Assembly (NCBI GenBank): GCA_020629285.1
Contig: JAHDDP010000017.1
Coordinates: 1 to 64,000, forward strand
Direction of reading: 5' to 3'
Length of the DNA stretch: 64,000 nucleotides
Source: Maribacter sp.
GTDB lineage: Bacteria; Bacteroidota; Bacteroidia; Flavobacteriales; Flavobacteriaceae
Both the position numbers and the translations under genes were made by a program. The notes below the pieces were generated by a model. The model saw nothing but the letters and a program-made list of their open reading frames with translations, did no database searches and was not told where the DNA came from. Position 1 is the stretch's first letter; every line of letters begins with the position of its first letter. Shown here one piece after another: positions 19,431 to 29,350 of this stretch.

Positions 19431-21480
19431 ATGAGACAAAAGTATGTTTTAGTAATTCTACTAATAATGGTTTGGGCAACTGGCTTTTCCCAGTTGAGCG
19501 ACCTGCATTACTTACCACCCTTAAAACAAGGGGGCAATAACCAAGCTGTTGCGCAACAAAGTATATATTTATCTACCCCAGAAACAACTGCGTTTACGGT
19601 AAATATTTATCAAGGTACTTCTACCACTTTATATGCTACTGCATCTATTTCTAAAACTACACCGCAAGAAATTACATTGGCAAATGGCGACAATAATATA
19701 ACCATGATGACCAACGCCAATACCGGTATTGTTCTTACCAGTGGAGGTTTAAGATTAGAAGCTCCGGGTGGAGAAAAATTCTATGTCAATTATAGGGGGC
19801 GATCTGGAGCACAAGCAACCTCCTTGACCAGTAAGGGAAGGCAAGCAATGGGTACACATTTTAAATGGGGAGGTACGCCAAATAAAGGAACTCAAAACAG
19901 TTTAACGAATTCATTGGGTATAATGGCAACAGAAGACGGTACCACAGTAACGCTTTCAGGTTATGACCCAGATTGTGAATTTAGACTAGGAAACGACAGA
20001 GATGGAATACTAGACGATAGTTATACTATAAATTTAGATGCAAACGAATCTTTTGTATTTGAAGCATATGTTGCTGAAACGCCTGCCAATGCAGATGGTT
20101 GGTTAGGAGCTGATGTGATTTCCAACAACCCAATCGTTATCAGTAATGGTGGTCTAAATACAGGTGCAAGGGTAGGTTACTCAGGTAGAGATGCTGCAAT
20201 TGACCAACCTGTGCCTCAAAACAGACTTGGTAAAGAATACGTTTTTATAAGAGGTAACGGTACAAGTGAAACAGAAATACCTATTTTAATATGTACACAA
20301 AACGGAACAGCAATTTATGTAAATGGATCGACCATACCAATAGCCACCATTAACGATGGTGATTATTTTGAGATACCTGAGAGTAATTATTCTGTTTCTT
20401 CAGCAGGTGGAAACATGTATGTAACCACTTCTAAAGATGCGTATGCCTATCAGTTAATGGCAGGTGCAAGTGCTATTTATACACAAGGGTTAAACTTTAT
20501 TGCACCCGTAAACTGTTTATTGCCAGATACGGTAGATAATATTACACATATAGAAGATGCTGCTGGGGTTACAATGACAGGCGGAGTAACATTAATTGCC
20601 TCCACCACTACCCCAGATGCTAATATTACTGTCACAGATGGAACAGGACCGGTAACCCTCCCCGCCTCTTCTGCAGTAGCAGGTACCACACTATGGAAAA
20701 CATACTATGTCGCAAATTTAACAGGAGACGTTACGGTAGAATCAACAGGTCCAATAGCTGTGGGCTTCATTGGGTTTAGTGGCGCAAGAGGTATTGCCGG
20801 TTATTTTTCAGGTTTTGATACTGTACCAGAAGTTGACCTTCAAGTTACAGGAGGCGGATGCCTACCAACAGCTGAAATAGAAGTTATAGACCCTAATTTT
20901 GATGATTACCAGTGGTTTGAAAACGGTTTATTAATTGCAGGGGCAAATACTTCTACTTACACACCAACCCAAGCCGGCGATTACTACGTAAGAGTTACAA
21001 AGGGAGGATGCACATATGATTCTCAACCGCTTACCGCATATTATTGTGAGCCAGATATCGTAATCAAAAAAGTAGCAGACCGAAATACAGTCAATGATGG
21101 CGAAACGGTAATCTTCACTATTACGGTAGAAAGTTATGGCATAAATTTAGTTTCCAATCTTGTAATTACAGATGTTTTACCAGACGGTATTTCATTAATA
21201 TCATCATCCAGTTTCAAAAGGAAATTTTTCTTATCCGAATTGGTCTGTAGGTGGTATGGATAGCGGAGATCTAGAAACCTTAACTTTAGTAACACGGGCA
21301 AATTTACCAGATGTAAATACAACAACAGCCACGTACACCAATACTATTAGTAATTCTCAAGACCAAACCGATACTAACATTACTGCTGACGACCCATCAG
21401 AGACAATAACCGTAAATTTTAATACCCCTAAAACAGTAATCACGAATAGAAGAATTACCTTCAGAGCAACGGCAAATTAA
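19431..21480 (+). pseudogene. Truncated, frameshifted duplicate of the adhesin N-terminus
   Basis: Frame 1 (19431-21263, 610 residues) parallels the first 650 residues of the giant adhesin. It has a signal peptide ending GFSQ, the mature start LSDLHYLPP, the IgGFc-binding-like region, the Ig-like module and the beginning of DUF11. Around 21201-21216 the homology jumps frame: dropping one base restores SKGNFSYPNW and leads directly into GGMDSGDLETLTLV and the rest of DUF11, ending at TAA 21478-21480. The repaired product would be about 682 residues. It lacks the thrombospondin-3, SprB and type B sorting domains and instead ends TVITNRRITFRATAN. The duplicate lies directly behind its parent. 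Either a natural frameshift in a decaying copy or a sequencing error explains the break; the missing C-terminus is real in either case. Confidence 0.8.
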
Positions 21481-21546
21481 TTTCTTTTTGTAACATTCCG
21501 TCTAGTTTATCGTCAAGTATACGTAACCAATCAAAAAACACTTGAC

Positions 21547-22449
21547 GTGAGTACTATTCTAACAGTCAATCATCTTACCAAAAAATTCGGGCACCTTACT
21601 GCAGTAAAAGATTTATCTTTTACTATAGAGAAAGGCAATGTATATGGTATTCTTGGACCAAACGGTAGCGGCAAATCAACTACCCTTGGCATTGTATTAA
21701 ACGTAGTCAATAAAACCAACGGAGAATTTGCCTGGTTCGGTGGCGGCACCTCAACACACGAGGCTTTAAAAAAAGTAGGTGCAATTATTGAGCGCCCAAA
21801 CTTCTACCCATACATGACCGCTTTACAAAACTTAAAATTAGTTTGTAAAATTAAAGACGTTACCGAAGACAAAATTGAGGAAAAGCTAGATTTAGTTGGA
21901 TTATTAGATAGAAAAAATAGCAAATTCAGAACTTTTTCTCTAGGGATGAAACAGCGTTTGGCTATTGCCTCTGCCCTACTGAACGATCCCGAAATCTTAA
22001 TCTTAGATGAACCGACAAATGGTTTAGATCCCCAAGGAATTCATCAAATAAGGGAAATTATAAAGACCATTGCCGCTAAAGGAACAACAATTCTTTTAGC
22101 ATCTCATTTATTGGATGAGGTTGAAAAAGTATGCTCTCATGTGGTCATCTTACGAAAAGGAGAAAAACTATACTCTGGTAGAGTTGATAGTTTACAAGCA
22201 AGTTTCGGTTTTTTCGAATTAAAATCCGATGACTTAGAAAAACTGACATCGTATTTGAGCACCAATGATCATTTTGGAAGTATAAAAGAAGAAAATGGTA
22301 TGGTCACGGCAATTTTAACTACAGAACTAGATGCACAATCATTGAACAAAATACTTTTTGATAAAGGTATTATCGTATCTCATTTAGTAAAACGAAAAGA
22401 AAGTTTAGAAGAGCAATTTCTTGCCTTAACTAAAAATGCTAACGCCTAA
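21547..22449 (+). CDS. ABC transporter ATP-binding protein
   Basis: 300-residue ATPase of the BcrA/CcmA-like class that powers an ABC-2 type permease. Walker A GPNGSGKSTT (about 38-47), the signature region FSLGMKQR, Walker B ILILDEPTNGLDP and the switch histidine LLASH are all intact. A C-terminal 90-residue regulatory extension follows. Translation starts at a GTG (21547); no better in-frame ATG fits the conserved N-terminus TVNHLTKKFG. The permease gene begins 12 bases after the stop, so the two form a transporter. The substrate cannot be inferred; this subclass covers lantibiotic/peptide immunity, lipid and gliding-related (GldA-like) systems. Confidence 0.88.
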   Translation: MSTILTVNHLTKKFGHLTAVKDLSFTIEKGNVYGILGPNGSGKSTTLGIVLNVVNKTNGEFAWFGGGTSTHEALKKVGAIIERPNFYPYMTALQNLKLVCKIKDVTEDKIEEKLDLVGLLDRKNSKFRTFSLGMKQRLAIASALLNDPEILILDEPTNGLDPQGIHQIREIIKTIAAKGTTILLASHLLDEVEKVCSHVVILRKGEKLYSGRVDSLQASFGFFELKSDDLEKLTSYLSTNDHFGSIKEENGMVTAILTTELDAQSLNKILFDKGIIVSHLVKRKESLEEQFLALTKNANA

Positions 22450-22461
22450 CACACTACCACC

Positions 22462-23295
22462 ATGATACGATTACTACAAATAGAATTTATAAAACTTTGG
22501 AACAACAGGGCTAGCAAAGTGTTGATTATTTCATACTTCGCGCTTTTAACCTCTATAGCATTGGTAGCGGCCATTAAATTCGATATTGGTCCTATAAAAT
22601 TTCATTTAGCAGATCAAGGTATTTTCAACTTTCCGTACATATGGCATTTCAATACATTTATTACAGCATTTTTTAAACTATTCTTAGCCATTGTAATCGT
22701 TTCGATGATGTCTAATGAATACAGCAATAAAACGATAAAACAGAATTTAATTGACGGACTCTCAAAAAAAGAATTCATCCTTTCGAAATTCTTGACGGTG
22801 ATTACCTTTTCACTAGTTTCGACCATATTCGTTTTTATAGTTTCTTTGATTTTAGGGCTTATTTACTCCGATTTTAATGAAATATCCATCATTTTTACCG
22901 ATTTAGAGTTCCTTTTAGCCTTTTTTGTAAAACTGACAGGTTTCTTCTCTTTTTGTCTTTTCCTAGGTGTTTTAGTAAAACGCTCGGCATTTGCACTTGG
23001 TTTTCTTATATTATGGCAAGTTTTAGAAGGAATATTTAGAGGAATTATCAGATGGAAGCTTTTTGACAGCGAAACTACAGATACCATCATGGGCTTTTTT
23101 CCTTTACAGGCTATGTTCAATCTAATTAAAGAACCATTTTCTAGATTAGGTGCCGTACAATCCGTAGCCAATCAAATGGGAGAAAAGCTTGCATTGGACT
23201 ATTATATTCATTGGTATGAAATTGTGATTGTTCTAGCTTGGATAGCTATCTTCATTTATGGTTCTTATGCAATCCTTAAAAGACGCGATCTTTAA
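22462..23295 (+). CDS. ABC-2 type transporter permease
   Basis: 277-residue membrane protein with about six hydrophobic segments: one near residue 20-38, a pair around 60-85, then 108-132, 145-185 and a final one ending FIYGSYAILKRRDL. The stretch SNEYSNKTIKQNLIDGLSKKEF between helices 2 and 3 is the cytoplasmic coupling motif typical of ABC-2 permeases paired with BcrA-like ATPases. It is the membrane partner of the ATPase directly upstream. Whether it acts on a lipid, peptide or antibiotic is unknown, and its place inside the surface-protein island may be coincidental. Confidence 0.82.
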   Translation: MIRLLQIEFIKLWNNRASKVLIISYFALLTSIALVAAIKFDIGPIKFHLADQGIFNFPYIWHFNTFITAFFKLFLAIVIVSMMSNEYSNKTIKQNLIDGLSKKEFILSKFLTVITFSLVSTIFVFIVSLILGLIYSDFNEISIIFTDLEFLLAFFVKLTGFFSFCLFLGVLVKRSAFALGFLILWQVLEGIFRGIIRWKLFDSETTDTIMGFFPLQAMFNLIKEPFSRLGAVQSVANQMGEKLALDYYIHWYEIVIVLAWIAIFIYGSYAILKRRDL

Positions 23296-23390
23296 TTTAT
23301 TTCATTATCAAAGGAGTTCATCCTATTAAACAAGGGTTTGAAAATATAGATGTGAAATTTATAGTATATTGTATTGTTTACGAATATGCT

Positions 23391-25160
23391 ATGAAAAAGA
23401 AATGGGACTATAGAACACCCCGAATATTGGCTGCGCCAATATTTTTTATAGTCCTGTTATTTGGTCTTTTTAAAACATCGGCACAAGAATGCCCGTCATT
23501 AGTAAGTCCTGCAGATGGTACCACATTAGTTCCCATAGATGCCTCTATTAGTTGGGAAGCTGTTACAGGAGTTCCCGGTTACATTATTTCCCTAGGAACC
23601 ACCTCTGGCGGCAATGACATTTTGAACGAAAGAAATGTAGGTTCGGCTACCAGTTATATTCCACCAACAGGTTTACCTGAGAGCACAGAAATATTTGTAA
23701 CCATAACCTTATTCTTTTTCAACCAGCCAAATATAGTTTGCGATAGTCAAAGTTTTACGACAGCTGCTTTGAGTGAAGTACCGAAATGTGTGCCATCTAC
23801 TTTTCCTGCAAATGATGCCATAGACATTAATACAACTACAAACATCTCATGGAATGCAGCACCGGGTGCTACTGGGTATTATTTATCAATAGGAACCACA
23901 TTAAACGGAACTGAAATTTTAACGAGTACGGATGTTGAAAATTCACTCAACTACAATCCACCTGCAGATCTACCCACGGAAACAGATATTTACATCACGA
24001 TAATTCCGTATAATAGAATAGGTCTAGCATCTGGTTGCAATACATTTGTATTCACCACGGCTCCAGAAGCTGTTCTACCCATTTGTACCACTATGATTTC
24101 TCCTGTTGATGGCGAAACAAATGTATCTTTGAGTCCTACACTTGAGTGGAATGCTGTCCCAGATGCAATAGGTTATAGAGTATCTATAGGCACATCACCT
24201 TTTGAAACCAATATTCTAGATGACGCGGTTTTTTTCAGAACATCTACGGTAATTATTGATTTTGAACCCAACCGCACATTCTTTATTTCCATTTACCCTT
24301 TTAACGAAGCAGGTGAAGCTATTGGTTGTACACAAGAAACTTTTTCTACAGCACTCGGTTGCGGACCCTATTTTGACCCCGAAAGAGGAGAACTACTCGT
24401 TTTAAATCCCGAATTATCCTTCCCTGATTCCGTGTCTATATGCATTGACAACGAATTTAATATAATAACCGCAACAGATGAAGCAGACGGGTACAGGTGG
24501 TTTCAGTTAGATGAAAGAGGAAATGAGACTTTACTCTCTACCTCTGCAGAAGTATCCATAAGCGAAGAGGGTGAATATCTTTACGAAGCCTATGTGAACA
24601 TTGAAGATTCCGGAACATTGTTTGAATGTGCTTCTTCAAAAATATTTAAAGTAAAAACATCACAAGGTCCGGAAATAGATGAGGTAAAAGTGCAATTAAA
24701 TGCTAATTCGTTAAACTATGAAGTTATTACAACGACAAATGGTAATTATGAATACGCGATAGATAATGCGGAAGGACCTTATCAAAACAATAATCGCTTT
24801 ACAGATATCTCATTACAAAATCATACAGTTTATGTTCGTGATAAAAATGGATGCGGAATTACAGAAAAACTAATTGAGCAAGATTTAACCATTAAAGGGT
24901 TTCCTAATTTTTTTACACCAAACGGAGATGACATTAATGACCATTGGCAATTTGTACCACCAATGGGTACGGAAGAAAAGGATATATACGTAATTTTCAT
25001 TTTTGATAAATTCGGTGCTCTTTTAGCACAAATAGCACCGAATACAAAAGGTTGGAACGGTATATTAAATGGTAAGCAGCTACCTGAGTCTGAATACTGG
25101 TTTAAAGCTTTATCAAACAATAACAAGGTAATCACAGGTCATTTTAGTTTAAAAAGATAG
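23391..25160 (+). CDS. T9SS type B surface protein with three Fn3-like modules
   Basis: 589-residue secreted protein. I start at ATG 23391, directly before a basic N-region and a hydrophobic core ending KTSAQ; a GTG 39 bases upstream would add an improbable leader. Three tandem modules of about 95 residues follow. Each begins with Cys and carries the pattern P.DG/A....I.WE/NA..G..GY..SIGT, resembling fibronectin-III-like folds. A Cys-containing linker with an Ig-like stretch (GYRWFQLDERGNETLL) and a degenerate SprB-like module (YEYAIDNAEGPYQNN...VRDKNGCG) come next. The last 90 residues are the gliding-motility-associated type B sorting domain, FPNFFTPNGDDINDHW to GHFSLKR. It is predicted to be exported by T9SS and surface-attached. 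A close paralogue follows immediately. Confidence 0.85.
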   Translation: MKKKWDYRTPRILAAPIFFIVLLFGLFKTSAQECPSLVSPADGTTLVPIDASISWEAVTGVPGYIISLGTTSGGNDILNERNVGSATSYIPPTGLPESTEIFVTITLFFFNQPNIVCDSQSFTTAALSEVPKCVPSTFPANDAIDINTTTNISWNAAPGATGYYLSIGTTLNGTEILTSTDVENSLNYNPPADLPTETDIYITIIPYNRIGLASGCNTFVFTTAPEAVLPICTTMISPVDGETNVSLSPTLEWNAVPDAIGYRVSIGTSPFETNILDDAVFFRTSTVIIDFEPNRTFFISIYPFNEAGEAIGCTQETFSTALGCGPYFDPERGELLVLNPELSFPDSVSICIDNEFNIITATDEADGYRWFQLDERGNETLLSTSAEVSISEEGEYLYEAYVNIEDSGTLFECASSKIFKVKTSQGPEIDEVKVQLNANSLNYEVITTTNGNYEYAIDNAEGPYQNNNRFTDISLQNHTVYVRDKNGCGITEKLIEQDLTIKGFPNFFTPNGDDINDHWQFVPPMGTEEKDIYVIFIFDKFGALLAQIAPNTKGWNGILNGKQLPESEYWFKALSNNNKVITGHFSLKR

Positions 25161-25163
25161 GTG

Positions 25164-26645
25164 ATGACCCAAAATAACATCCTAAACAAAAAAATGGATT
25201 TTATAATGAGATTTAGTTTCCTTCTATTTTCATGTTCATTTTTTTATGGTCAAGAGTGCACATCATTTATATACCCCGAAAATGGATCAAATAATATCGA
25301 TTTAGATGCAACCTTAACATGGCAAGAAGTGTCGGGCTTTAACGGCTACCTACTATCCATAGGTACATCACCCCAAGGAAGAGATATATTAGATAGAAAA
25401 CCTATAGGAACAGATACATTTTACAAGCCTGAGTTTGGTTTTCCCTCCAATAGCACATTATACGCAACACTAAGCCTTGTACCCTATGATGGTGCACCAA
25501 TAGCATGCGATGAATTAGTATTTTCAACCATTTCAGTAACAACTAAACCACCTTGCTCACAATTAATTACCCCAATTAACAATGCAGGGAGTGTAACGAT
25601 AATTACAGATTTAGAGTGGGAATATGCACCTACGGCAACCGGTTACTTCCTATCAATTGGTACAACGCCAAATGGTAGTGAAATTTTAAATAATGAAGAT
25701 GTAAAGAATGTACTTAGCTACAAGCCACCAGAAGATCTTCCTCAAAATTCAAATATATATGTAAGAATTAAACCCTATAATGAAATTGGCACAACTACCG
25801 CATGTACAGAAGAGGTATTCACCACAAGTTTTGCCGTTTATGTTTGTGATCCATACATTTCTGAAACTACAGGCGAGTTAACTTATAGAGCTCCTCAAAT
25901 TAATTTACCCAACGTTGTGGGTATCTGTAGCGATGAATTGCCATATACTATTTCGACAGATGATATAGCCGAGGGTTTTAGATGGTATCTTACTAATAGT
26001 GGCTCTGAAGAAACCCTATTGTCAGAGACACAAAGCGTTGCCGTTTCTTCCCCTGGTAAGTATAGAATCGAGGCATATAATACCATATCAACAGACGCTG
26101 GTAATATTGAGTGTACAAGTTCAAAATTAATTGATGTAGTTGCGTCTGAACCTGCTACAATTACTGAAATAAAGGTCACCAATTTACTTTTAGGCAAAAC
26201 AATAGCAGTCTCTGTAACGGGTGGCGGACAATATGAGTATTCGTTAACCAGCCGCAATGGTCCTTTTCAAGATTCTTCGATATTCATAGAAATGCCAAAT
26301 ACCAATTATACTGCCTATGTACGAGATAAAAACGGTTGCGGTACAACAGAAAGATCGGTAGATAGGGACATTTCGCTAAAAGATTTTCCATCATTTTTTA
26401 CGCCAAACGGAGATGGTATTAATGACTATTGGCAATTTATTCCACCAGTTGAAAACTTTGAATCTGTCATAGAGGTAATTTATATTTTTAATCAATTTGG
26501 CACTTTAATTAAACAACTAAACCCAAGTAGTATTGGTTGGGACGGAACCTTCAATAATAAAGAAATGCCACAAAACGATTATTGGTTTAAAGCAAACTTT
26601 CTAAATCAACCGCCAATAAAAGGTCATTTCACCTTAAAACGATAG
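25164..26645 (+). CDS. T9SS type B surface protein with two Fn3-like modules
   Basis: About 493 residues from ATG 25164; ATGs at 25194 and 25206 also precede the same hydrophobic signal core (ending FFYGQ), so the exact start is uncertain. The layout copies the upstream gene, but with two Cys-initiated Fn3-like modules (GYLLSIGTSPQGRDIL and GYFLSIGTTPNGSEIL) instead of three. The same Ig-like linker (GFRWYL), the same degenerate SprB-like stretch (YEYSLTSRNGPFQ...VRDKNGCG) and the same type B C-terminal domain (FPSFFTPNGDGINDYW to GHFTLKR) follow. Only three bases separate it from the preceding stop, so the pair is a tandem duplication in one operon. Partner or ligand unknown. Confidence 0.83.
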   Translation: MTQNNILNKKMDFIMRFSFLLFSCSFFYGQECTSFIYPENGSNNIDLDATLTWQEVSGFNGYLLSIGTSPQGRDILDRKPIGTDTFYKPEFGFPSNSTLYATLSLVPYDGAPIACDELVFSTISVTTKPPCSQLITPINNAGSVTIITDLEWEYAPTATGYFLSIGTTPNGSEILNNEDVKNVLSYKPPEDLPQNSNIYVRIKPYNEIGTTTACTEEVFTTSFAVYVCDPYISETTGELTYRAPQINLPNVVGICSDELPYTISTDDIAEGFRWYLTNSGSEETLLSETQSVAVSSPGKYRIEAYNTISTDAGNIECTSSKLIDVVASEPATITEIKVTNLLLGKTIAVSVTGGGQYEYSLTSRNGPFQDSSIFIEMPNTNYTAYVRDKNGCGTTERSVDRDISLKDFPSFFTPNGDGINDYWQFIPPVENFESVIEVIYIFNQFGTLIKQLNPSSIGWDGTFNNKEMPQNDYWFKANFLNQPPIKGHFTLKR

Positions 26646-26704
26646 TTACAACTTATCTCCTTTTCGAGTCCATTTAAATCGTGCTTCTTTCGTAATTTTA
26701 TAGC

Positions 26705-28693
26705 ATGAAATTTAAAGTAGTATCAGACTTCAAACCCACTGGGGATCAACCAAATGCCATTAAAGAATTGGTAAAAGGTATAAATGAGAAAGAGAAATAC
26801 CAGACATTATTAGGTGTAACCGGTTCTGGTAAAACTTTTACGGTAGCCAATGTCATCGAAGAAGTACAAAAACCAACACTATTATTGGCGCACAACAAAA
26901 CTTTGGCAGCTCAATTATACTCCGAGTTTAAACAATTTTTTCCTGATAATGCGGTGGAATATTTCGTATCTTACTACGACTATTACCAACCAGAGGCGTT
27001 TATACCAACTAGCGGAGTTTATATTGAAAAAGATCTTTCAATAAATGAAGATATTGAGAAACTGCGTTTAAGTACTACCTCTTCGCTACTTTCAGGCAGA
27101 AGAGATGTCATCGTTATTGCATCCGTTTCATGCCTGTATGGTATTGGTAACCCTATTGAATTTCAAAAAAATGTCATTTCCATTAAAAAAGATCAGGTTA
27201 TAGCTAGAACAAAGCTGATGCAACAATTGGTGCAATCGCTATATTCAAGAACCATGGCAGATTTTAAAAATGGAAACTTTAGGGTAAAAGGCGATGTAGT
27301 AGACGTTTTCCCCAGTTATGCGGATCATGCTTATAGAATTCACTTTTTCGGTGACGAGATAGAGGAAATTGAAGCATTTGACCCATTTAACAACAATATT
27401 ATAGAGGTATATGAGAATCTAAACATATACCCTGCCAACATGTTTGTAACCTCTAAAGATGTTTTGCAGAACGCCATACATAATATTCAAGATGATTTGG
27501 TAAAGCAAATAGACTACTTTAAAGATATTGCCAAGCCACTTGAAGCTAAAAGATTAGAAGAACGCACCAATTTTGATTTAGAAATGATACGTGAGCTTGG
27601 GTATTGCTCAGGTATTGAAAACTACTCCAGATATTTAGACGGCCGTGAACCGGGCACCAGGCCTTTCTGTTTATTAGATTACTTTCCTGATGATTACTTA
27701 ATGGTGATTGATGAAAGTCACGTTACCATACCACAAGTACACGCTATGTATGGTGGTGACCGTTCTAGAAAAGTTAATTTGGTAGATTATGGTTTTCGTT
27801 TACCAGCCGCAATGGACAATAGACCATTAAAATTTGAAGAGTTTGAAGCATTGCAAAATCAGGTTTTATATGTAAGTGCAACACCTGCGGATTATGAATT
27901 ACAATTAAGTCAAGGGGTATATGTTGAGCAGGTGATTAGACCAACAGGACTTTTAGATCCTATAATCGAGGTGAGACCAAGCCTAAACCAAATTGATGAT
28001 TTAGTAGAAGAAATTCAAATTCGTGTTGAGAAAGATGAGCGGACTTTAGTGACCACTTTGACAAAAAGGATGGCAGAAGAGTTGGCTAAATATATGGACA
28101 GAATCAATATTAGATGTAGATATATTCATAGTGATGTTGACACTTTAGAGCGTGTAGAAATCATGCAAGATTTACGAAAGGGAATTTTTGATGTGCTCAT
28201 AGGTGTGAATTTATTACGTGAAGGATTAGACTTACCAGAAGTTTCTTTAGTGGTAATTTTAGATGCTGACAAAGAAGGTTTTTTACGTAGTAATAGATCA
28301 TTAACACAGACCGTTGGTAGAGCTGCAAGAAACCTAAATGGACTTGCAATTATGTACGCAGATAAGATAACCGCAAGCATGCAAAAAACGATTGACGAAA
28401 CAAATTATAGAAGGCAAAAACAGATACAATATAATACGGATAATAACGTAACGCCAACTGCCTTGAACAAAAGTTTGGACAGTGTGCTTTCTAAAAATTC
28501 CGTCTCCACATATCACTTCATAAAAGAGGAGTTGAGAGCTGCCGAACCAGACATGGATTACCTTACAAAAGAACAAATAGAAAAGCTCATAAAAGACAAA
28601 AGAAAAGCGATGGAAAAAGCTGCAAAAGAATTGGATTTTATGCAAGCAGCGAAATTACGAGACGAAATAAAGTCATTACAAGAGCAAGAATAA
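26705..28693 (+). CDS. uvrB: Excinuclease ABC subunit B
   Basis: DNA-damage recognition subunit of nucleotide excision repair; it loads with UvrA, verifies the lesion and hands it to UvrC. Full length at 662 residues. Walker A GVTGSGKTFT is at 38-47. The beta-hairpin segment YFVSYYDYYQPEAFIP is near 90-105 and the DESH Walker B is near residue 340. Helicase motifs VSATPADYE, RCRYIHSDVDTLERVEI, GVNLLREGLDLPEVSL and QTVGRAARN all follow in order. A C-terminal UVR motif (LDFMQAAKLRDEI) is the UvrC/UvrA contact. The ATG at 26705 sits four bases after a TAATTTTA box, so a very short or absent leader is likely. No LexA-type operator is evident. Confidence 0.97.
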   Translation: MKFKVVSDFKPTGDQPNAIKELVKGINEKEKYQTLLGVTGSGKTFTVANVIEEVQKPTLLLAHNKTLAAQLYSEFKQFFPDNAVEYFVSYYDYYQPEAFIPTSGVYIEKDLSINEDIEKLRLSTTSSLLSGRRDVIVIASVSCLYGIGNPIEFQKNVISIKKDQVIARTKLMQQLVQSLYSRTMADFKNGNFRVKGDVVDVFPSYADHAYRIHFFGDEIEEIEAFDPFNNNIIEVYENLNIYPANMFVTSKDVLQNAIHNIQDDLVKQIDYFKDIAKPLEAKRLEERTNFDLEMIRELGYCSGIENYSRYLDGREPGTRPFCLLDYFPDDYLMVIDESHVTIPQVHAMYGGDRSRKVNLVDYGFRLPAAMDNRPLKFEEFEALQNQVLYVSATPADYELQLSQGVYVEQVIRPTGLLDPIIEVRPSLNQIDDLVEEIQIRVEKDERTLVTTLTKRMAEELAKYMDRINIRCRYIHSDVDTLERVEIMQDLRKGIFDVLIGVNLLREGLDLPEVSLVVILDADKEGFLRSNRSLTQTVGRAARNLNGLAIMYADKITASMQKTIDETNYRRQKQIQYNTDNNVTPTALNKSLDSVLSKNSVSTYHFIKEELRAAEPDMDYLTKEQIEKLIKDKRKAMEKAAKELDFMQAAKLRDEIKSLQEQE

Positions 28694-29274
28694 GCTAAGA
28701 TTAGACGAAATCAACCAAATTAGATTTTAGGTAAATTTAAACTTAACTTAATATCACATTAAATACTGGATGATAATTATTTAAATACAATTTTTAGACA
28801 AGACTAAATCTTATTTATTCTAACTAAAATCGATTTTAAAAGTGTTTTTCAGCTGTTTTTCATTTAATCATAAAACAACAATAGTTGCTCTTTCACTAAA
28901 ATTCCTTTGCAGCAAACAAAGCTCGTAAAAGGAATAAATATACTAGCTTAAATTACGAATTTACGTTAAATTTTTGAACAATAAAATCGGCAGTTACAGC
29001 CTAACAAAAAGGGTTCAGTTTTAAAGCTCCAAAATCGATTTACAAAACTACAAAAAAGCCCTTTTCAAGAATTAATAAAAGGAGTTATTTATAGCTTTAT
29101 CATACAAAATAAAATCTATATTTTCAATTATAAAAATACCGATTTAAGAATAACATAAGGCAAATATTCATCCCCAAAAAAAGCCGCATATTAGTTAATT
29201 GAACAATTATATCAATAAGCAATTCAGTTCAATTTCAACACTAAATAAGAACATGAAAAACGAGTAAAAAATAA
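28694..29274. other. Long AT-rich non-coding gap
   Basis: About 580 bases between uvrB and the Hsp20 terminator contain no convincing gene on either strand. Stop codons are frequent in all frames and the sequence is dominated by A/T runs. I found no tRNA-like cloverleaf, no strong hairpin and no direct repeat array. It is either a plain spacer or an unannotated small RNA locus; the sequence alone does not decide. Confidence 0.6.
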
Positions 29275-29304
29275 CAAAAAAGTGCTTTGATTTCTCAAAG
29301 CACT
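29275..29304 (-). terminator. Rho-independent terminator of hsp20
   Basis: On the minus strand a 10-base-pair stem (29295-29304 with 29281-29290) closes a GAAA tetraloop and is followed by a T-rich tract. It lies about 45 bases after the Hsp20 stop codon. Confidence 0.85.
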
Positions 29305-29350
29305 TCAACTAAACAACTCAAACCAACCTAAAAAAAGTAGTCACTAAAAC

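Noticed and set aside
21201-21260. Programmed ribosomal frameshift in the duplicated adhesin
   Set aside because: No slippery heptamer, strong downstream structure or internal Shine-Dalgarno is visible, and the gene is already missing its C-terminal domains, so decay or error is simpler.
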